DNA of 64,000 nt from Pelecanus crispus. Its lineage: Eukaryota > Chordata > Aves > Pelecaniformes > Pelecanidae. Position numbers and translations under genes: made by a program. The notes under the pieces are model-generated. The model ran no database searches. It was not told the DNA's origin and saw only the letters and a program-made list of their open reading frames with translations. Of the stretch, positions 12,401 through 24,816 are shown one piece after another. Positions within the stretch are counted from its first letter, which is position 1; each line of letters begins with the position of its first letter. The stretch covers positions 3,112,372 to 3,176,371 of the forward strand of contig NC_134655.1 in the NCBI RefSeq assembly GCF_030463565.1, given 5' to 3'.

Positions 12401-15400
12401 GGATGCTGATGATTTTGTCCGAGTGTTTTTAAGGCTAGCATGCTGTACGTGTTGGCTCCTTAATTGGAAGTTCGTCCTACTTCCGTGTAGTGAAAGTTGG
12501 TCTTGACAGGGGAAGCAGGGTGTTCAAATCTGCTTTTAAAATTCCAGGCCTTTAACATGGCATGCTTACCCAGCACGTAGCAGGAGGAAGTGAGCTTATT
12601 CTGCCTTCTGAATGGGCCAAAAGCCGTGCAGTGACATGAGCAAAAAGTTGGACCCAAGCGAATGGGACAGCAGAGAGGTGTGTCCATGGGAATACTCATT
12701 CATCCCTGCTCATTTTGGTCTCAAGTTCACTAATCCTGTCACACTGTGAACAAATTCCAGATAAGATATATGTCCTGCTTATCAACTTCCGTCTCAGGGC
12801 TAGGGATCTGCATTGTCATTGTCCCATGGTTTCTGATTGACTTAAGAACGGGCGGAGCAAAGCTCTCTTGCTCGGAGCTGTAGGGGACGTACCAGGTTGG
12901 TGCACATCTGAGCTTGCCAGGTGTTTTGGAACTGAGCTGGAACCGTAGTACAATGGAAAACCTACAGAATATCATCCTTATGTTTTTATGCTTTAATTGC
13001 TACTGGTACAGTGCGGCAAGGCTGCCAGTAGTAGGAGGCAAACCACTCCATTAGCTCACTGCATCTCGATCTTCGCCACCAAGCAGGGAACCCGTGAGGC
13101 AGAATCTTTGTGGGATAAGTTTTGTATACGGTAGGAGACTTTTCTCTGAACTGCCTTTAGAATATATTGTCCTTGAATTAATATTATGCTTAAGCAACAT
13201 TCTTAAAATTATTCCCCAATTTAAAATACAAATTATTACCTTTTTCAGGAAATCCAGTAGAGGAGACTTCGTATTTTCTGCTGATCGTCTGGTAGGTGAA
13301 GAATTTCTTCTTCTGGGTATTGTACTTTGTAATGCTTCCATAAAATGGGTCTTCCAGGCTAGAATAACGGTGGCGTGAGAGCAACTTTTCTACACAAAGG
13401 AAACTGCTGTTTGACGGCAACTTTCTGTATAGCAACTTCTGTTCTCTGTTATGGACTGCTTTCATCTCAAAGGGTTCCATGTTATTATCAAACACAGCTA
13501 CTTCAGGACAGAGAGCGGTAGTAATAAGAGAATACTGTTTAAAAACAGATGCACAGAGGCTAGAGCTAATTCAGTTTTACTTTGAAACAGTGCTTTTGAT
13601 CTTGTGAACAGAGCCGTACAGTTTTGTACAGTCTAGATGTTAACAATTGCTTGCATGCTGAGGTGCCTCCTGGCACTTGTTGTGTATTAGATTAGTAGTT
13701 CTGGGTGCATCCACACTAGGAATTTGGTTTTAGCCATATGGTAGTTACTAGCAGGGACAAAGCAATTAGAAGCTTTCACACATTTTAGTAAGTCAGAACA
13801 AAGACTGTTGGGAATGCAACATTTATGTAATTTAAATTACACGCTTAAAGAAAACCGCAACACTCACACCCACACAGGTACTTCCTCGTATTTGTGAGGG
13901 TGTTTGCTGTTTGCAAATCCAGGTGCATTAACAAGGAAAGTCTTCCTTTCCCCCTCTGCCAAAGGTGAGTCCAGAGGCCATTCAATTACCAGCACTGTTT
14001 GCTACAGCAGGCAGGTTTCACTGTGATGAGCTCAATCTTAATCCATGCCCGATCCAGGCTTGCTCAGGGCTTAGGTATGACCACAACCTAAGACTGTGAC
14101 TGCAGTGCTTTTTATCTTTGTAGCTTTTCCACCTTTCCCCCCTGCTTTTCCCTTCTTGAGGATGTTTCTTGCATTCCCATTCACCAAGAACAGTAACGGC
14201 TCAAGCTAACAAATCCAACCACTCATAACCTGTAGATCAAGCGACTGACTGGACTGCCGCCTTTGCCACTAATACTTCATAATGGACAGGCAGAAAGTCG
14301 CAGCCCCAACTTCGCCCTGTGCCAGCAATTCTCAGCAGATACCATTTAAATAGACACATCCTTTACAGTTCATTGGACGAGTAGGAATGGCCCAGGAAAC
14401 ATCCACCACCCATGAAAGACTAGCTCAACTATGTGTTGTTCTTCCTGGGTTTTGTGGTTTCAGGTTTTTTGCATGCTTAAACGTGCAGATAAGATTCGGG
14501 AAGCCAACACAGGTCAACACCAGCAATCCCACACATCTACAAGGTGGTCTCCAGTGCAGGGGTCAGGCCCCTTCCCCACCAGTGCTCCTCCTTTCACAGG
14601 AAGGGTTTCTGGTTAACGTTCTTATTTTACCTTGTATTAGGTTCCCATCGTGCTGCACCCTTTAAGGAACATTCATTCCTGCCAACTTCTTTGAATTAAA
14701 GAGAAGCATGATATTCCTAATCTGTATTTAAAAAAAAAAGAGATCAACAATGGCTATTCTAATACTGACAGGAAAACCCTTAACAGTCTTGACTGTACCT
14801 TATTGTCATTAATTAGTGCGAAGGACCTCTCCCACGTACCTTCTCACTTTACTCTGAAGTCCTGTGCCTTCTGAGGGAAGCACTGATTTTTTTTCCCCCC
14901 TTGTTGCTAGAAACTGCAGCTTCCAGGCAGGGAGCTAAGTTCAGGCCCTTGTACCAGCATCTTCTACAGGCTGGGCAGCGCTTGCACAGGTAGGGAGCTG
15001 ATCTTCACAGAAATGCCCCTGTTTGCTGGTCATGCAGATGTTTGCTACAGAACCTGCTGGTCTCTTTTCCATTTTGTAGGAGGAATTTTATGCAAAACAA
15101 TATGTAGGACTATCTCATTTTCTGGATGTTATTCCTAGGTGTGGCAAAGAACAGTTACAATTTCACGTGGGACGTGGTCTCTACTAAATTTGGTGGGGTG
15201 CACACATAGTTAAGACTCGCTATGTTTTCCACCCAGTTAGCAAACAGAGCTTAATGGCAGGATGTAATACATGAAGAGAAGAAACATATGCATGGGATCG
15301 TAGGGTAACAAAATACATCTTGTTGCAGGGAGAAAAACGAGAATCAAGTTAAGCTTGCTACTAGCTTGGCAGTTGTTAGTGGTGGTATCTCATAAGGTCA

Positions 15401-18400
15401 CCACAGGAAGAGGTCTTCAGGAGGGATTCTACAGCGGATGAATTTCTGCTGGTACAGGTTTTTCTTCTGGCAGTTCGTTTCACACGTAAGGGGATGACAC
15501 AAACGTTCCAGGATTCTGGTGAGAGAAAGGAGTTAACAGGCGGTAAAGGTTAGCAGGGAGTTTCTGAAAGCCACTGCCAGCGCTGTGATCCTGAAGCTGG
15601 AAGATGTGGGGCTGAAGTCATGAGGGTGAAGACAACCCATCTTGTGTTTGCGAAGGAGGAGAGGCTGCTGCGGGAGGTAAGCCTCTGTCTAACGCAGGAG
15701 ACGATCAATCATTATGACTTGCGGTGGCAGATGTCTGGACAGGTAGACCTCAAAGCGATAGTGAGACCAACTTGAGAAACACCAGCAGACAACTCCTCTC
15801 AGTGCAAGAGGCTCACACCGAACCCTTCCACGCGCTGTGGAAGCGTTTAATTGATGTCACCGTGCAGGATTGCTGTAGAACTAGTGAGATGCTCGCAAAG
15901 CCCACAGCATTTTTACTGAGACCACCTGAGACTTTTGTTCCAAGGCCTGCTCAGTGGGAGGTACACCGTAAGCTGGGTCCAGCCCTGTGATGTTAAGCTG
16001 GTGCTGCGCACCGGCTGAGCGGTGTGGGCTAAGAGACCAGGCAGGTAAGGAGGAGGAGACACCTCCCCAGAGGCATAGAGGACATGGCGTGTGTAGAGTT
16101 TTGGCAAGGATCAAGCAAAATCGACTTGCAGCCTGGATTCAGGCAGGCGTTTGTTGTTTACGCAGCACTGACCTAAGCAGCTCACAAGCACAGCGGTGCT
16201 TCTCAGCAGGAGGTAGATTTTGTGGTTTGACTGGAGGTCTGAGGTTGAGGAATTAATTAGTTTCTCAGCCCTACCAGCAACTCCCTGCGTAACACTGAAC
16301 AGGTCACTTCACCTTTCTGCCCACCTACCTCTCTTTTGGGGGGGTGCTAATGCATACTTTAAAAGCAGTTGAAATCCTGAGGTGCAAAGAGCTGTATAGA
16401 TACAAAGTACGGCTCACAGCCCCACTACTCTTCCTTCCCGTCAGCTTCCAGGAAAAACTACAAAATAATGGGTTAGAGGATCCCCCGAGGAATTACTTGG
16501 AAATTAGGTGATGCATGGCTATCACATAAAATACAGTTAGACTGACTACTGTCTTCCCACAAACAGGGGAAGATGATAATGGTCGGATTTATTTGCATTC
16601 TGGTTTCTTGGCATTTAAATGCTTCACCTTGTTCCAAATTGCAGGCAGGTGGAATTGTTGCAACATGCAGCTGCTGAGGATCACGGATACCTTTTGGGGT
16701 GGCTCTAAAAGGGCTCCCATTTTTCCAGTTTTGTCTGTCAGAGCACCGCCACCTCTGACTGCACCCTGGCTGTTCCTTATTTAGTGATTACACCTCTTCC
16801 AAACGAGAGTACTGTCAGCTTCCTTTCTGTAGTTGCCCGTATCCAAATTTCTCTGTTCACGGACTCTGAGGAACTGGTCGAACCTGATTTCCTCAGCGGT
16901 ATTTGAGTGTGGTAGGGAGGCTTTATTCATGTGCTTAATTGGCCGAGAAAAGGATAATTCACTAACATTTTCATATCCTTGAAATGTTCATGTGGTAGTT
17001 AGCTAAAAACTCCTTGGACCTCTATTACCTGTTTTTGCTAACAGTTCTAACAGATCTCGTACTAATGAAGGTTCGAAGCAAGCAGTATTCCCTGTGCTTA
17101 CTGCAAAGGCTCTGGGGTAAATCTTAAATGTAGAACTGTAATAAATAAGCACGTCGACATATAATTTTGTATATCAGCATTAAATGCTTAATCTAAAACT
17201 TCAGCATAACTCTGTAAGCCTTGACAGTTTAACTAGGCCTGCTAGAATTTAACATCCCTTTCAGCTTACACACACACACCCCCCCCCCAGTTAAAAATAG
17301 ACTTTGTTATTGATAACTTTAATTCACGGTTTTAATTTCTGGTCAAACTCTTCTACCTTGGGACCAAAGCTTTACTTGCCTGCTTCATGTGGGGCCAGAA
17401 TAATACCTGTTTTAGCTGCCAAGCCATGGCAACTGCCTCTCTGGGAGAGGAGCAGGGCTGCTGGCTCTCAGGGCCAGAGAGAAAAGAGGTGAAAATTATA
17501 ATCCCCGAGCGTGGGGGTGGCAGCAAGCGTAGTGCAAAAATAAATGTTTTATCAACACTAACAAGTTTACAGAAGAATCCTTCCCAGCCTCTGTATAAAA
17601 CATTGATACAGATAGTAAAACCAAGGAGCTTATTTGACTATAGACTATCACTGGTTTACTCTAAACCTTTGGCAGATAATGTGGAGCGAGGCTAACCCTG
17701 TCAACATGACAGCAGTATGGGGAAAAAAGCGTTTCTCCCAAACCTGGCTCATAGGTTGGCTTTTTTTGGCGAAATAACTTAAAAAAAATAAAACTGTGTA
17801 CAAATGTCCCAGAAACCTAAAATTAAATCAAGGATTTCTTGGCTTGTTTATCTGAGATGATGTGTCTTTCAGTAGGAGAACGCTGGTGCCTTCAGGCTCA
17901 GGATTAAAGTGACTGAGTCAAAAGACTGAGTCAAAAACCCTACTTGCAGAGAGACAGGAGGAAGAAGAGGAGGAGGAGGAAGGTAGTAGAGCTGGCTTCT
18001 TTACATATGCTTCCTGCAGCCACCAAACGTGCAATGAGTCAAGCACAAAAGGGACTGACAGTTCAGAAGGACCCGTTTCCCACATGCAGTTGTGCTACAG
18101 CGGCAATATTGCCCCCTGAATTGCTTTTGCAGTCTTTTGCTCCCGTTATACGTCGGTTGCACCCTTTGACCCCTCACTGATTTGGCCTGACCACCACCCC
18201 TGAACATGGCTGCCACAAACCCAACTCTAGGAAAAAATTGCTGTACTAAAATGACTAAAAATACCTGCAAAGAGGGATTGTAAATTTTAAGGGACCGTTT
18301 CTGATTCCTAGCAGAGGCTGCCTGTGTGCTAGGAACTGGGGCAGAACGGAAGAACAGAAAAAAATCTTCCAGTCTGCTCTGCTCTGTTTCTGAAGTAAGA

Positions 18401-21400
18401 AATGTCTGAAGTGAGCGGTGTACTTGCTCGGTCCCAGGAGCAGTCGCCTCATTTCTGCCATCGTACAGTGACACTTGCTTAACAGCTTTCATCTTGGGCT
18501 TGGCAGTAGCTTTCCTTCCACAGTTCTGGCCTGTGACTCTGGCTCGCTAGCAGAGAGAATTTTTACATCTTCAATACCCAGAGCACCTTTCACAGGCAGT
18601 CGTTCTGGGCTCAGATGAATACGTTTTGGTAACTTTGCCTGGGGTACAGCTGCAGGGTCGGCACCGGGGGAGAGTGGGAGGGGTGCGTGGCTTACTGGCT
18701 GCACCTCTGGCAGAGATGTCCCTGCTGAACCGGGCCGTCTGCACCCTGTGAAAGCGCAGGTGCTTGGCAGAGCACCCCACAGTAACCGCAGCTGGCAGAT
18801 TTCTAGATCTCCTGACTTGTCTTTGGGCACTCGGTGGCACATTTACATTGCTGCAGCGCCTGTGGCTGTTCTGGCAGCTCCGCTGCCGTTTAGTCACAGA
18901 AATACGGACGTGACAGTAGACCTCAGAGCCTAGCTGGTGGGGAACCGAGAGAGGGTGAATTCTCCCTTTTTCTCACTAGTATTTTCTGTCAGCAAAATGA
19001 AGTTGCATCAGTGCTTCACTCATTTGTTGAGAAAAATTTGTCTGTGATGCCTGTGCCTGCCAGATATAAAGTTTTATACGTTTTATGATTGCCAATGAAC
19101 GCCCCCCCCATTTTGTTTTGTAACACCTTTGTTTGATTTATGGACATTGTAGGCATTTGTAGGCATCACCCCCAAAAGGTCTCTAAATTCAGTCCCTAAC
19201 GACTATTAAAAGAGACCCTTTTAGACCCTCCAGGCTGTTAGGTGTTCACCTAGTACTTGTGAAAACTACTAACAGTTAGTATCTTATCTCCATAGATAAC
19301 AAATCCCTTTAGGCTGACCGATCTCTTTGGTTCTACAGATCAGACTTGTGGTTGAAGAGGGACTGAATCAGCTGCCATACACAGAATGTACCGTGACCAC
19401 TCCAACAGGTATGTGGGAAATTACTCCTCCCCTAGGTAGGACTGGAAGTGGAAGCCTAACTAATATAAAAAAATACGGAACTGTTACAAGGATCATAGAA
19501 TACCTCGAGTTGGAAGGGACCCCTAAGGATCATCGAGTCCGACTCCCCGCTCCTTGCAGGACTACCTAAAACTGAACCGCGTGACTAAGAGCGTTGCCCA
19601 GATGCTCCTTGAACTCTGACAGGCTTGGTGCCCTGACCACTGCCCTGGGGAGCCTCAGGCTGAAACAGTTTAACATTCAGGGTAGAGCACAGAGTTAAGG
19701 TCCCTTCCGGTATTTAAAAAGCTAGAAGGTGCGTAACAACGCAACTGAGCAAAACATACCATCATATAGTTGTCATTTCACTAAGGTTTTAAATTGGTCT
19801 TGCAAAACCGTGGTGAAAATTTACCAGCATACGTGCAAGATCAGTTTACTTGCCCATACTGCAATGTTGAATTAAAACTGATAACATTCCACAGGCCCAT
19901 TAAAGAAAAAGTTTTCTTTTATGGGCACAAGCAGTTTTGCCGTGCCAGCCTAAATCCGTCTGTTTGCAACTGGGGGCCAGCTGGGAGTGATGCTAAGTAG
20001 GAAATAAAAAGTGGCTGTGTTGACACTAGAGGAAACCCATTGCAGTAATTTTGCTTTGCTCCTATTAACTGTAAAGATAAGTAAGGTTGCATGCATTCCT
20101 CAGAGGTAGCTGCTTAGTGCATCAGCGACTTCTTGGGAACCACCCAAGTACACGCTGTGAAGCCACAGCTCACCTGTAGGACATTCACCAGGCAAGTCCC
20201 CTTCCCCTGAGAATTTAATTTGCATTTCTGCAGGGTGAGAGCAGCTCTGTGCATTCACACCCTCTTCCCCTCTGCCCTTCGCAGTAAATCATTTGTATGT
20301 CTTTTTTAGTTAGAGAAAAGATGGACTGAAAACACTCAATACTGAAACTAGACAGTTTAGGAAGGCACCCAGGAGGCCCAATCACTTACCTTTGCTCCTT
20401 TTTAAATAAAACAGCAGCTACTTTCCTTCTTGGGCACTGGCGTCACGTCTGCTCCAGGTCAGTCGGTGACGGACAGGTCGATGACCATCTTCTCTCTGCA
20501 TTCCACAATTTGACTGGCAGGTCCCCCGCACGTAACATCACCTGGAAGCTCTACAGTTCTTTTCGAGTGGGCAAAGAGAGTCTCGGACCTTTCCCTCTGA
20601 GCACGTCACCTTGGTGAAAAGACATAGTTTCCTGCCCTTACTCGTAGCCACGCTGTGGATAGAGTCTTACTGGCTGAAACTGCTGTAGCTCTGCGGTCAG
20701 CGTGTTTGCCCTTTCACGCCAACCCGTGCCCAGTGCGGGAGCTAAAATGGCCTTGGCCGAGCTCCGCCAGTAGGAAGCGTCCCTCAGGAACTCAGATGCT
20801 TCTGCATGAATTCCTGCGTATCTGTACTGAGCTCTTTCCCTCCAAGTATCTGTAAGATGCCGTAAGCACAGGCGATTTCTGCTCTTGCGGGCTCAGAAGC
20901 AGGACACCCCTCGAGGATGTCAGTGAAACGCCCTACTCTTTCTCCTTCAAGGGAGCCTCTGGACTTCTTTCAGTCAGGCAGGGGAATATGCAACGCCTGC
21001 AAGGAATATCACCGCACGTTCGTCCCAGCAGCGGTGCTGGGCGAGCTCATTACCAGCTTCTGGGGTTAGATCTGAAGAACCATGACTGGGACAGTCTTGC
21101 TTTGCCATCTTTATCTTGGAATTAGCGAGAGACCTGAGCTCACACTCCTGACGATTGTATCTCTCTCATACGCATACCATTGCCCACGTTTTTCTTTCAG
21201 TGATCAAGAACACAATAACAGTAGCATTGTAGCACCGTATTTCAGTTCTAACTCCTCCACCTGCAGCACCGGACTGCATTTCCCTGGCTTCTTAGGGGAC
21301 ACACTGCTTACCTTTATTTAGCATAGTGTCCTTTGTTTAAAATAATCACACAATACCTGAGTTACAAAACACATACATGGAAAGGATTGCTTCTGTGCCA

Positions 21401-24400
21401 CTTTGCTGACATGACTTTTAAAGGTTAAAAAAGTACAAGTTCTTTGCCAGTTAGGGTTTTGGCCCCGTTTCCATGGCTTGTTTGAGGGCTGCAGGATATG
21501 GCGTGCAGATGGGCTCATGCCGCCCGTGGGGAGATGCGGAGCTCGCTGTTGTCCCCTGGGTGTTCGGGCGATCTCGGTTCCGTTCACACCACGGTCACTC
21601 AAACCAGCGTCCCCCAAAGGGGCACTAAAATGGGGCGGAAGGGAGCAATCACCGCCACTGACGTCTGGTTTCTTTCACAGGACACAAGTATGAAGGCGTC
21701 AGATTTGAAAAGGGAAACTGCGGAGTCAGCATCATGAGAAGTGGTAGGCAGTTTCTGGTTGTTGAATGAGCACGAATTAAACATTTGGGAAACTTGTAAG
21801 CAACTTCCTTTCAAAAATGTGCAACAACACTTCCCTACAGCAAAGTTTTACCCAAACCTGCCAGTTGTTATTCTTTCTTAGGCATCCTTGATCACAGAAT
21901 GTCAAGCAATATGTTTCATTAACTTTTTAGGAGCCAAATAGCTGCAACAGATTTCATCTGGCCTCTTCTCTAGCAACTGTTAACCATGAGAGGCCAGGCC
22001 AACTCTCCGTCCGTGTTTGCCGCTAACCGCTTCTGCTCAGAGATGGCTCTCCAAATAAGCCACGCTCAGCTGTGGCAGAGTCACCGTCATTTTGCCCAAT
22101 GCTGCAGAAGCCTTTGTATCCGTGATGTAAAATCCAGTGGCCCTGCAGCTTCCTGCACTGCATTTTGCACTGTGGTGTCTCTGGGCAGAGCCCAAAGATG
22201 TTCTCCAAACCCCAAACGTTTGTTTTGACGTTTCCAGCTCTCGCCTTTGAGAGCGTAGCACTGGTGTGTGGGAACGCTAATGCCCAGGAGCTAGTAACAC
22301 CAAGGAGACACCTTTGCTCTCTCAACAGAGAAAAAAGGGAAATAGCTTCAAGTGGTTTTAACACTCAGAACTGGGGAAAAACCCCTCCTTTTTAGAACTC
22401 TTCACCAATACAGTATTGGGACTGTCTATTTAATTGTAGCATCTTGCAATTGTGCCATTTCTGAGCGTGCAACGATTTGTTGTTGGGTTTTTTTGCTGCT
22501 CATTTTGAGGAGAGGCAATGGAACAAGGTTTACGAGACTGCTGCAGATCAATCCGCATAGGAAAAATCCTGATACAGAGCGACGAGGAGACTCAAAGAGC
22601 GAAAGTGTACTACGCTAAGTTTCCACCCGACATTTACAGGAGAAAAGTTCTTCTCATGTACCCAATACTAAGTAAGTGTCTTTCATCCTTATGTACAGGT
22701 AGACTCATCTGAACAGTGAGTGTGCTGAATCTGAAGGAAAATTTCCAAATTTCAGGGGCCTTGATTAGTTTTTTTGCTTGGTTTGGGTGACACGGTAGGG
22801 AATTTATCAGGCTATGTCAGAATACATATCAGTCAGCCTGCACCAGCGTGAATGCAGAGCAAATCATTTGGGCATGCCTGCATTTGTGAGAAAGGCTGAA
22901 GCATTAAGACTTGATATAAATTAATTTTTTTAAATTTTGCCATGAGAAGAGCCTCAAACAGTATTTTTCTCATGCTATTAAAAGACATTTATGGATTAAT
23001 GTTACAATCCTAGAAGTAAATTATTTTAAAATTAAATACAGTTAATACTACTAAAAAAAAAAAAATCTGGTAAGCGTGGTAAGGAGTTTGTCAGGATGAA
23101 GTAACTTTTCCAGTCTAACATTTAATTCTGGTTCTACACATGGAGCTCTTAATTGCCATTTTACTATTTTAGATGAGCTTTCTTGCCTCGGGGCTTTAAT
23201 AAAATCCACCGACTTCAGTGCTTAAAACATGGCAGAGGTGGCTGTTTCAGAGTAGAGATGAAGTACCTTCATCAGGAAGCCAAGGTTTTCTACAACGAAT
23301 ACATGCAGAGGTGATAGTTTTCCAGTGGGAAAGGCCAGTATCACCATTCAGTCCCACACCAACGTTAACACGGATATTCTTGGATGGCCTAGGACAAGTT
23401 CTTCAAGCAGGGGAAGAAAAAAAATAATCTCACATTTTTCCCCTTTTAGGTACTGGTAATACTGTCATTGAGGCTGTCAAAGTTCTTGTAGAACACGGTG
23501 TACAACCAAGTGTCATTATCCTGCTAAGCCTCTTCTCCACACCTCATGGTAAGCTGAGGGGGACGGAAGGGCAAGCACCGGTACCTTCAGTGGGGAAGAG
23601 TGACCTCAGTCACGCGCTTCAGGCGGCGGCGAAGAGCCGGGCCTTTGCGAGTAGCGATGGCAGCGTCGCTTTGCTCAGGAGAGAGGGGGTTTTTTGGCTG
23701 AATTGTAAAACTGAGAGTGAACAGCGCCCTGTTTGGTGCGGGCAGTGGGGCAAGCTAGCAGAAAGGAAAAGGCCTGTTACACCTAATGGCAAAACTGCAA
23801 GTGGTAAAGTATTCCTAAAAGCGGGAATTTGCAGCGCTGCCAGGTACACAAAATGCTTCAGTGGCTCACAGAGCAATGCCAATCCTGCTGTTGCTCCGGA
23901 GGGTGGCAGCCCATGGATGGCGTTGAGTTGGTCAGCCACCAAAAGAACAGCGGTTCTGTGAGGTGTGTGAAGCTACAGAACCGTCCTGTCTGCACGTTAA
24001 AGAGTGTAACGTGTAAAAGGGGATCCAAAAAAGAAACATCTGTTCCTGTGAAGTAGGAAAATGGATCTCGTGCATTGTTTTAAAAATTGGCCATGGCAGA
24101 AATCGCCATCAAAAAAGCCAGCTGAACTGCAGAGTTACTCCTGGCAGCCTGTAACCACTTTGGTGATTAGATTGGGAGTATATGTGTATGGTAAAGAAAA
24201 AAAAAACCCAAATCAGAAAACCCCAGAAAGCAATCCACTAAATTCAGGAAGTTTTTCCTCACAGACAGTCAGCTAAGGCAGAAACATGAAGGGGAGATGG
24301 AAGAACAGAGCCTGACTTTCTTATGGAATTCTGCTAATGTGATTTAACACATGGTGCTGAAACACAGCTGCGGTGCTGTAGTCATTACTGCCTTTGCCCT

Positions 24401-24517
24401 CTCTCTAAAGGTGCCAAATCCATCATCCAGGAATTCCCAGAGATCACAATTTTAACGACAGAAGTTCATCCTGTTGCACCAACACACTTTGGACAGAAGT
24501 ATTTTGGAACAGACTGA
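6118..24517 (+). CDS. UPRT: UPRT coding span (7 exons, 276 aa): uracil phosphoribosyltransferase homologue
   Basis: Seven exons (6118-6404, 13249-13291, 19339-19408, 21681-21743, 22510-22671, 23450-23548, 24411-24517) total 831 bp, join in phase through GT-AG introns and end at TGA. The protein matches vertebrate UPRT from the LKLLPMNDQ(L)RELQTIIRDK block (residues 77-96) to the terminal FGTD (273-276). The family is type I phosphoribosyltransferases of pyrimidine salvage (uracil + PRPP to UMP). The PRPP loop lies at residues 201-213 (VLLMYPILSTGNT) across the exon 5/6 join. As in other vertebrate homologues as I recall them, the acidic residue of the bacterial/fungal loop is Tyr and the C-terminal uracil-binding GDAGDR-type motif is not present, so catalysis is doubtful (established family knowledge plus inference). 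The N-terminal 75 residues are low-complexity, Ser/Pro/Gly-rich and shorter than in human (309 aa, from memory). Likely cytosolic/nuclear; no signal peptide seen. Identity is very secure; the start is less so. Confidence 0.96.
6657..6780 (+). repeat. G-rich tandem units in UPRT intron 1
   Basis: GGGAGGGG-AGGTGTGCG-type units of about 20-22 bp repeat three times at 6661-6722, followed by two CTCACGGCCGCCTCGCCC-type units and a CTCGC triplet array to about 6785. The G-runs could form a G-quadruplex on the + strand. Confidence 0.7.
7134..7233 (+). repeat. Minisatellite, four perfect 25-bp units
   Basis: Four identical copies of a 25-bp unit (starting GGGGTTGGGAATC, ending GGCAGGGAA) occupy 7134-7158, 7159-7183, 7184-7208 and 7209-7233. 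The array ends abruptly with GCCGCAG. Confidence 0.95.
8237..8390 (+). mobile_element. CR1 3'-end fragment with apparent internal deletion
   Basis: The stretch GGTTAATGGTTGGACTGG to the (ATTCTATG) octamers at about 8365-8385 is the canonical CR1 3' terminus in + orientation. Just before it, CACCAAGCTGGGAGG resembles CR1 sequence coding DDTKLGG, which normally lies some 800 bp upstream, suggesting an internal deletion. It sits inside UPRT intron 1. Confidence 0.8.
13249..13291 (+). CDS. UPRT: UPRT coding exon 2
   Basis: A 43-bp exon between ...TTTTTCAG and GTAGGT. It completes Lys96 and codes KSSRGDFVFSADRL (97-110), matching the TASRGDFMFSADRL segment of mammalian UPRT as recalled. Phase agrees on both sides. 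It is too short to stand out by itself and was found by protein similarity. Confidence 0.95.
13292..19338 (+). other. UPRT: UPRT intron 2
   Basis: Begins GTAGGT and ends TTCTACAG. About 6 kb of unremarkable sequence, with a (CA)n/C-run at 17270-17289 and a purine-rich (GAG)n patch at 17950-17985. No coding signal recognised. Confidence 0.85.
19339..19408 (+). CDS. UPRT: UPRT coding exon 3
   Basis: A 70-bp exon after TTCTACAG and before GTATGTG. It codes residues 111-133 (IRLVVEEGLNQLPYTEC then TVTTPT) and the first base of Gly134. The EEGLNQLP and TTPTG blocks are hallmarks of the family's N-terminal helix and strand. Confidence 0.96.
19409..21680 (+). other. UPRT: UPRT intron 3
   Basis: Begins GTATGTG and ends TTTCACAG. 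Contains a CR1 fragment at about 19492-19665; otherwise nothing recognised. Confidence 0.85.
19492..19665 (-). mobile_element. CR1 3'-end fragment
   Basis: ATCATAGAATACCTCGAGTT then GGAAGGGACCCCTAAGGATC is the complement of a CR1 3' end, running into CTTGGTGCCCTGACCACTGC. It therefore lies on the - strand inside UPRT intron 3, only about 85 bp after exon 3. Confidence 0.85.
21681..21743 (+). CDS. UPRT: UPRT coding exon 4
   Basis: A 63-bp exon after TCTTTCACAG, donor G|GTAGGC. It codes H135-S154 including YEGVRFEKGNCGVSIMRSG, the segment corresponding to the conserved (V)SI(L/M)R(A/S)G strand-turn of uracil phosphoribosyltransferases. Confidence 0.96.
21744..22509 (+). other. UPRT: UPRT intron 4
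   Basis: Starts GTAGGC, ends TTTTGAG. Nothing recognised inside. Confidence 0.85.
22510..22671 (+). CDS. UPRT: UPRT coding exon 5
   Basis: A 162-bp exon after CATTTTGAG and before GTAAGTG. It codes E156-L208: EAMEQGLRDCCRSIRIGKIL, then QSDEETQRAKVYYAKFPPDI and YRRKVLLMYPIL. The last block is the first half of the PRPP-binding loop. The acceptor has a weak pyrimidine tract next to the AG (TTTTGAG), but no other AG keeps the frame as well. Confidence 0.96.
22672..23449 (+). other. UPRT: UPRT intron 5
   Basis: Starts GTAAGTG, ends CCCTTTTAG. AT-rich, with an A-run at 23054-23066. Nothing else recognised. Confidence 0.85.
23450..23548 (+). CDS. UPRT: UPRT coding exon 6
   Basis: A 99-bp exon after CCCTTTTAG, donor CATG|GTAAGC. 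It codes S209-H241: STGNT completes the PRPP loop, followed by VIEAVKVLVEHGVQPSVIIL and LSLFSTPH. Confidence 0.96.
23549..24410 (+). other. UPRT: UPRT intron 6
   Basis: Starts GTAAGC, ends CTCTAAAG. Open frames of up to about 120 codons here match nothing I recognise and are treated as chance. Confidence 0.85.
24411..24517 (+). CDS. UPRT: UPRT coding exon 7 (terminal)
   Basis: Acceptor CTCTCTAAAG, then codons for GAKSIIQEFPEITILTTEVH and PVAPTHFGQKYFGTD, then TGA. Active uracil PRTases have a GDAGDR-type motif just before the terminal FGT; here the corresponding stretch is shorter and reads THFGQKYFGTD, as in vertebrate UPRT generally (recalled). Confidence 0.97.
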
Positions 24518-24816
24518 CCCACTGGGAACAAATGGATGTGACCGATGTTACAAGAGGTTTCTTTCTATGTTTTATTATTGTTGAGTTGGTGGAGGGCGTG
24601 TTTCAAAATGTTTTTGGCCAAAGGGGGAAATACTTGACTTGGATCAGTTCTGGTCAGTTACTGCCTGAACACCGAATCAGGTACAGTGACAGAGCACTCC
24701 GTCATTACGAAGTCAAGCATCTCAGCGGTGGGGTTCTATAAATTGCTACACTCTCAGCTTTAACTTATTTATTCTTCTAGAGCCTGTCTTGTGGCTGCTT
24801 GCAAGAACAAAATAAA
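24518..24816 (+). terminator. UPRT: UPRT 3' UTR and poly(A) signal
   Basis: The first canonical AATAAA downstream of the UPRT stop is at 24811-24816, about 295 bp after TGA. The actual cleavage point cannot be seen, and longer 3' UTR forms are possible. Confidence 0.6.

Larger units (their letters stand above)
6405..13248 (+). other. UPRT: UPRT intron 1
   Basis: Begins GTGAGC and ends TTTTTCAG. The first 550 bases remain CpG-rich and contain G-rich tandem units. It also holds a perfect 25-bp minisatellite (7134-7233) and a short CR1 tail (about 8237-8390). The rest shows nothing recognisable. Confidence 0.85.

Noticed and set aside
18001-18492. 163-codon - strand frame in UPRT intron 2
   Set aside because: No domain, no splice context and no similarity recognised; consistent with chance.
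23590-23961. 123-codon open frame in UPRT intron 6
   Set aside because: No similarity recognised; bounded by intron signals in a fully phased gene.
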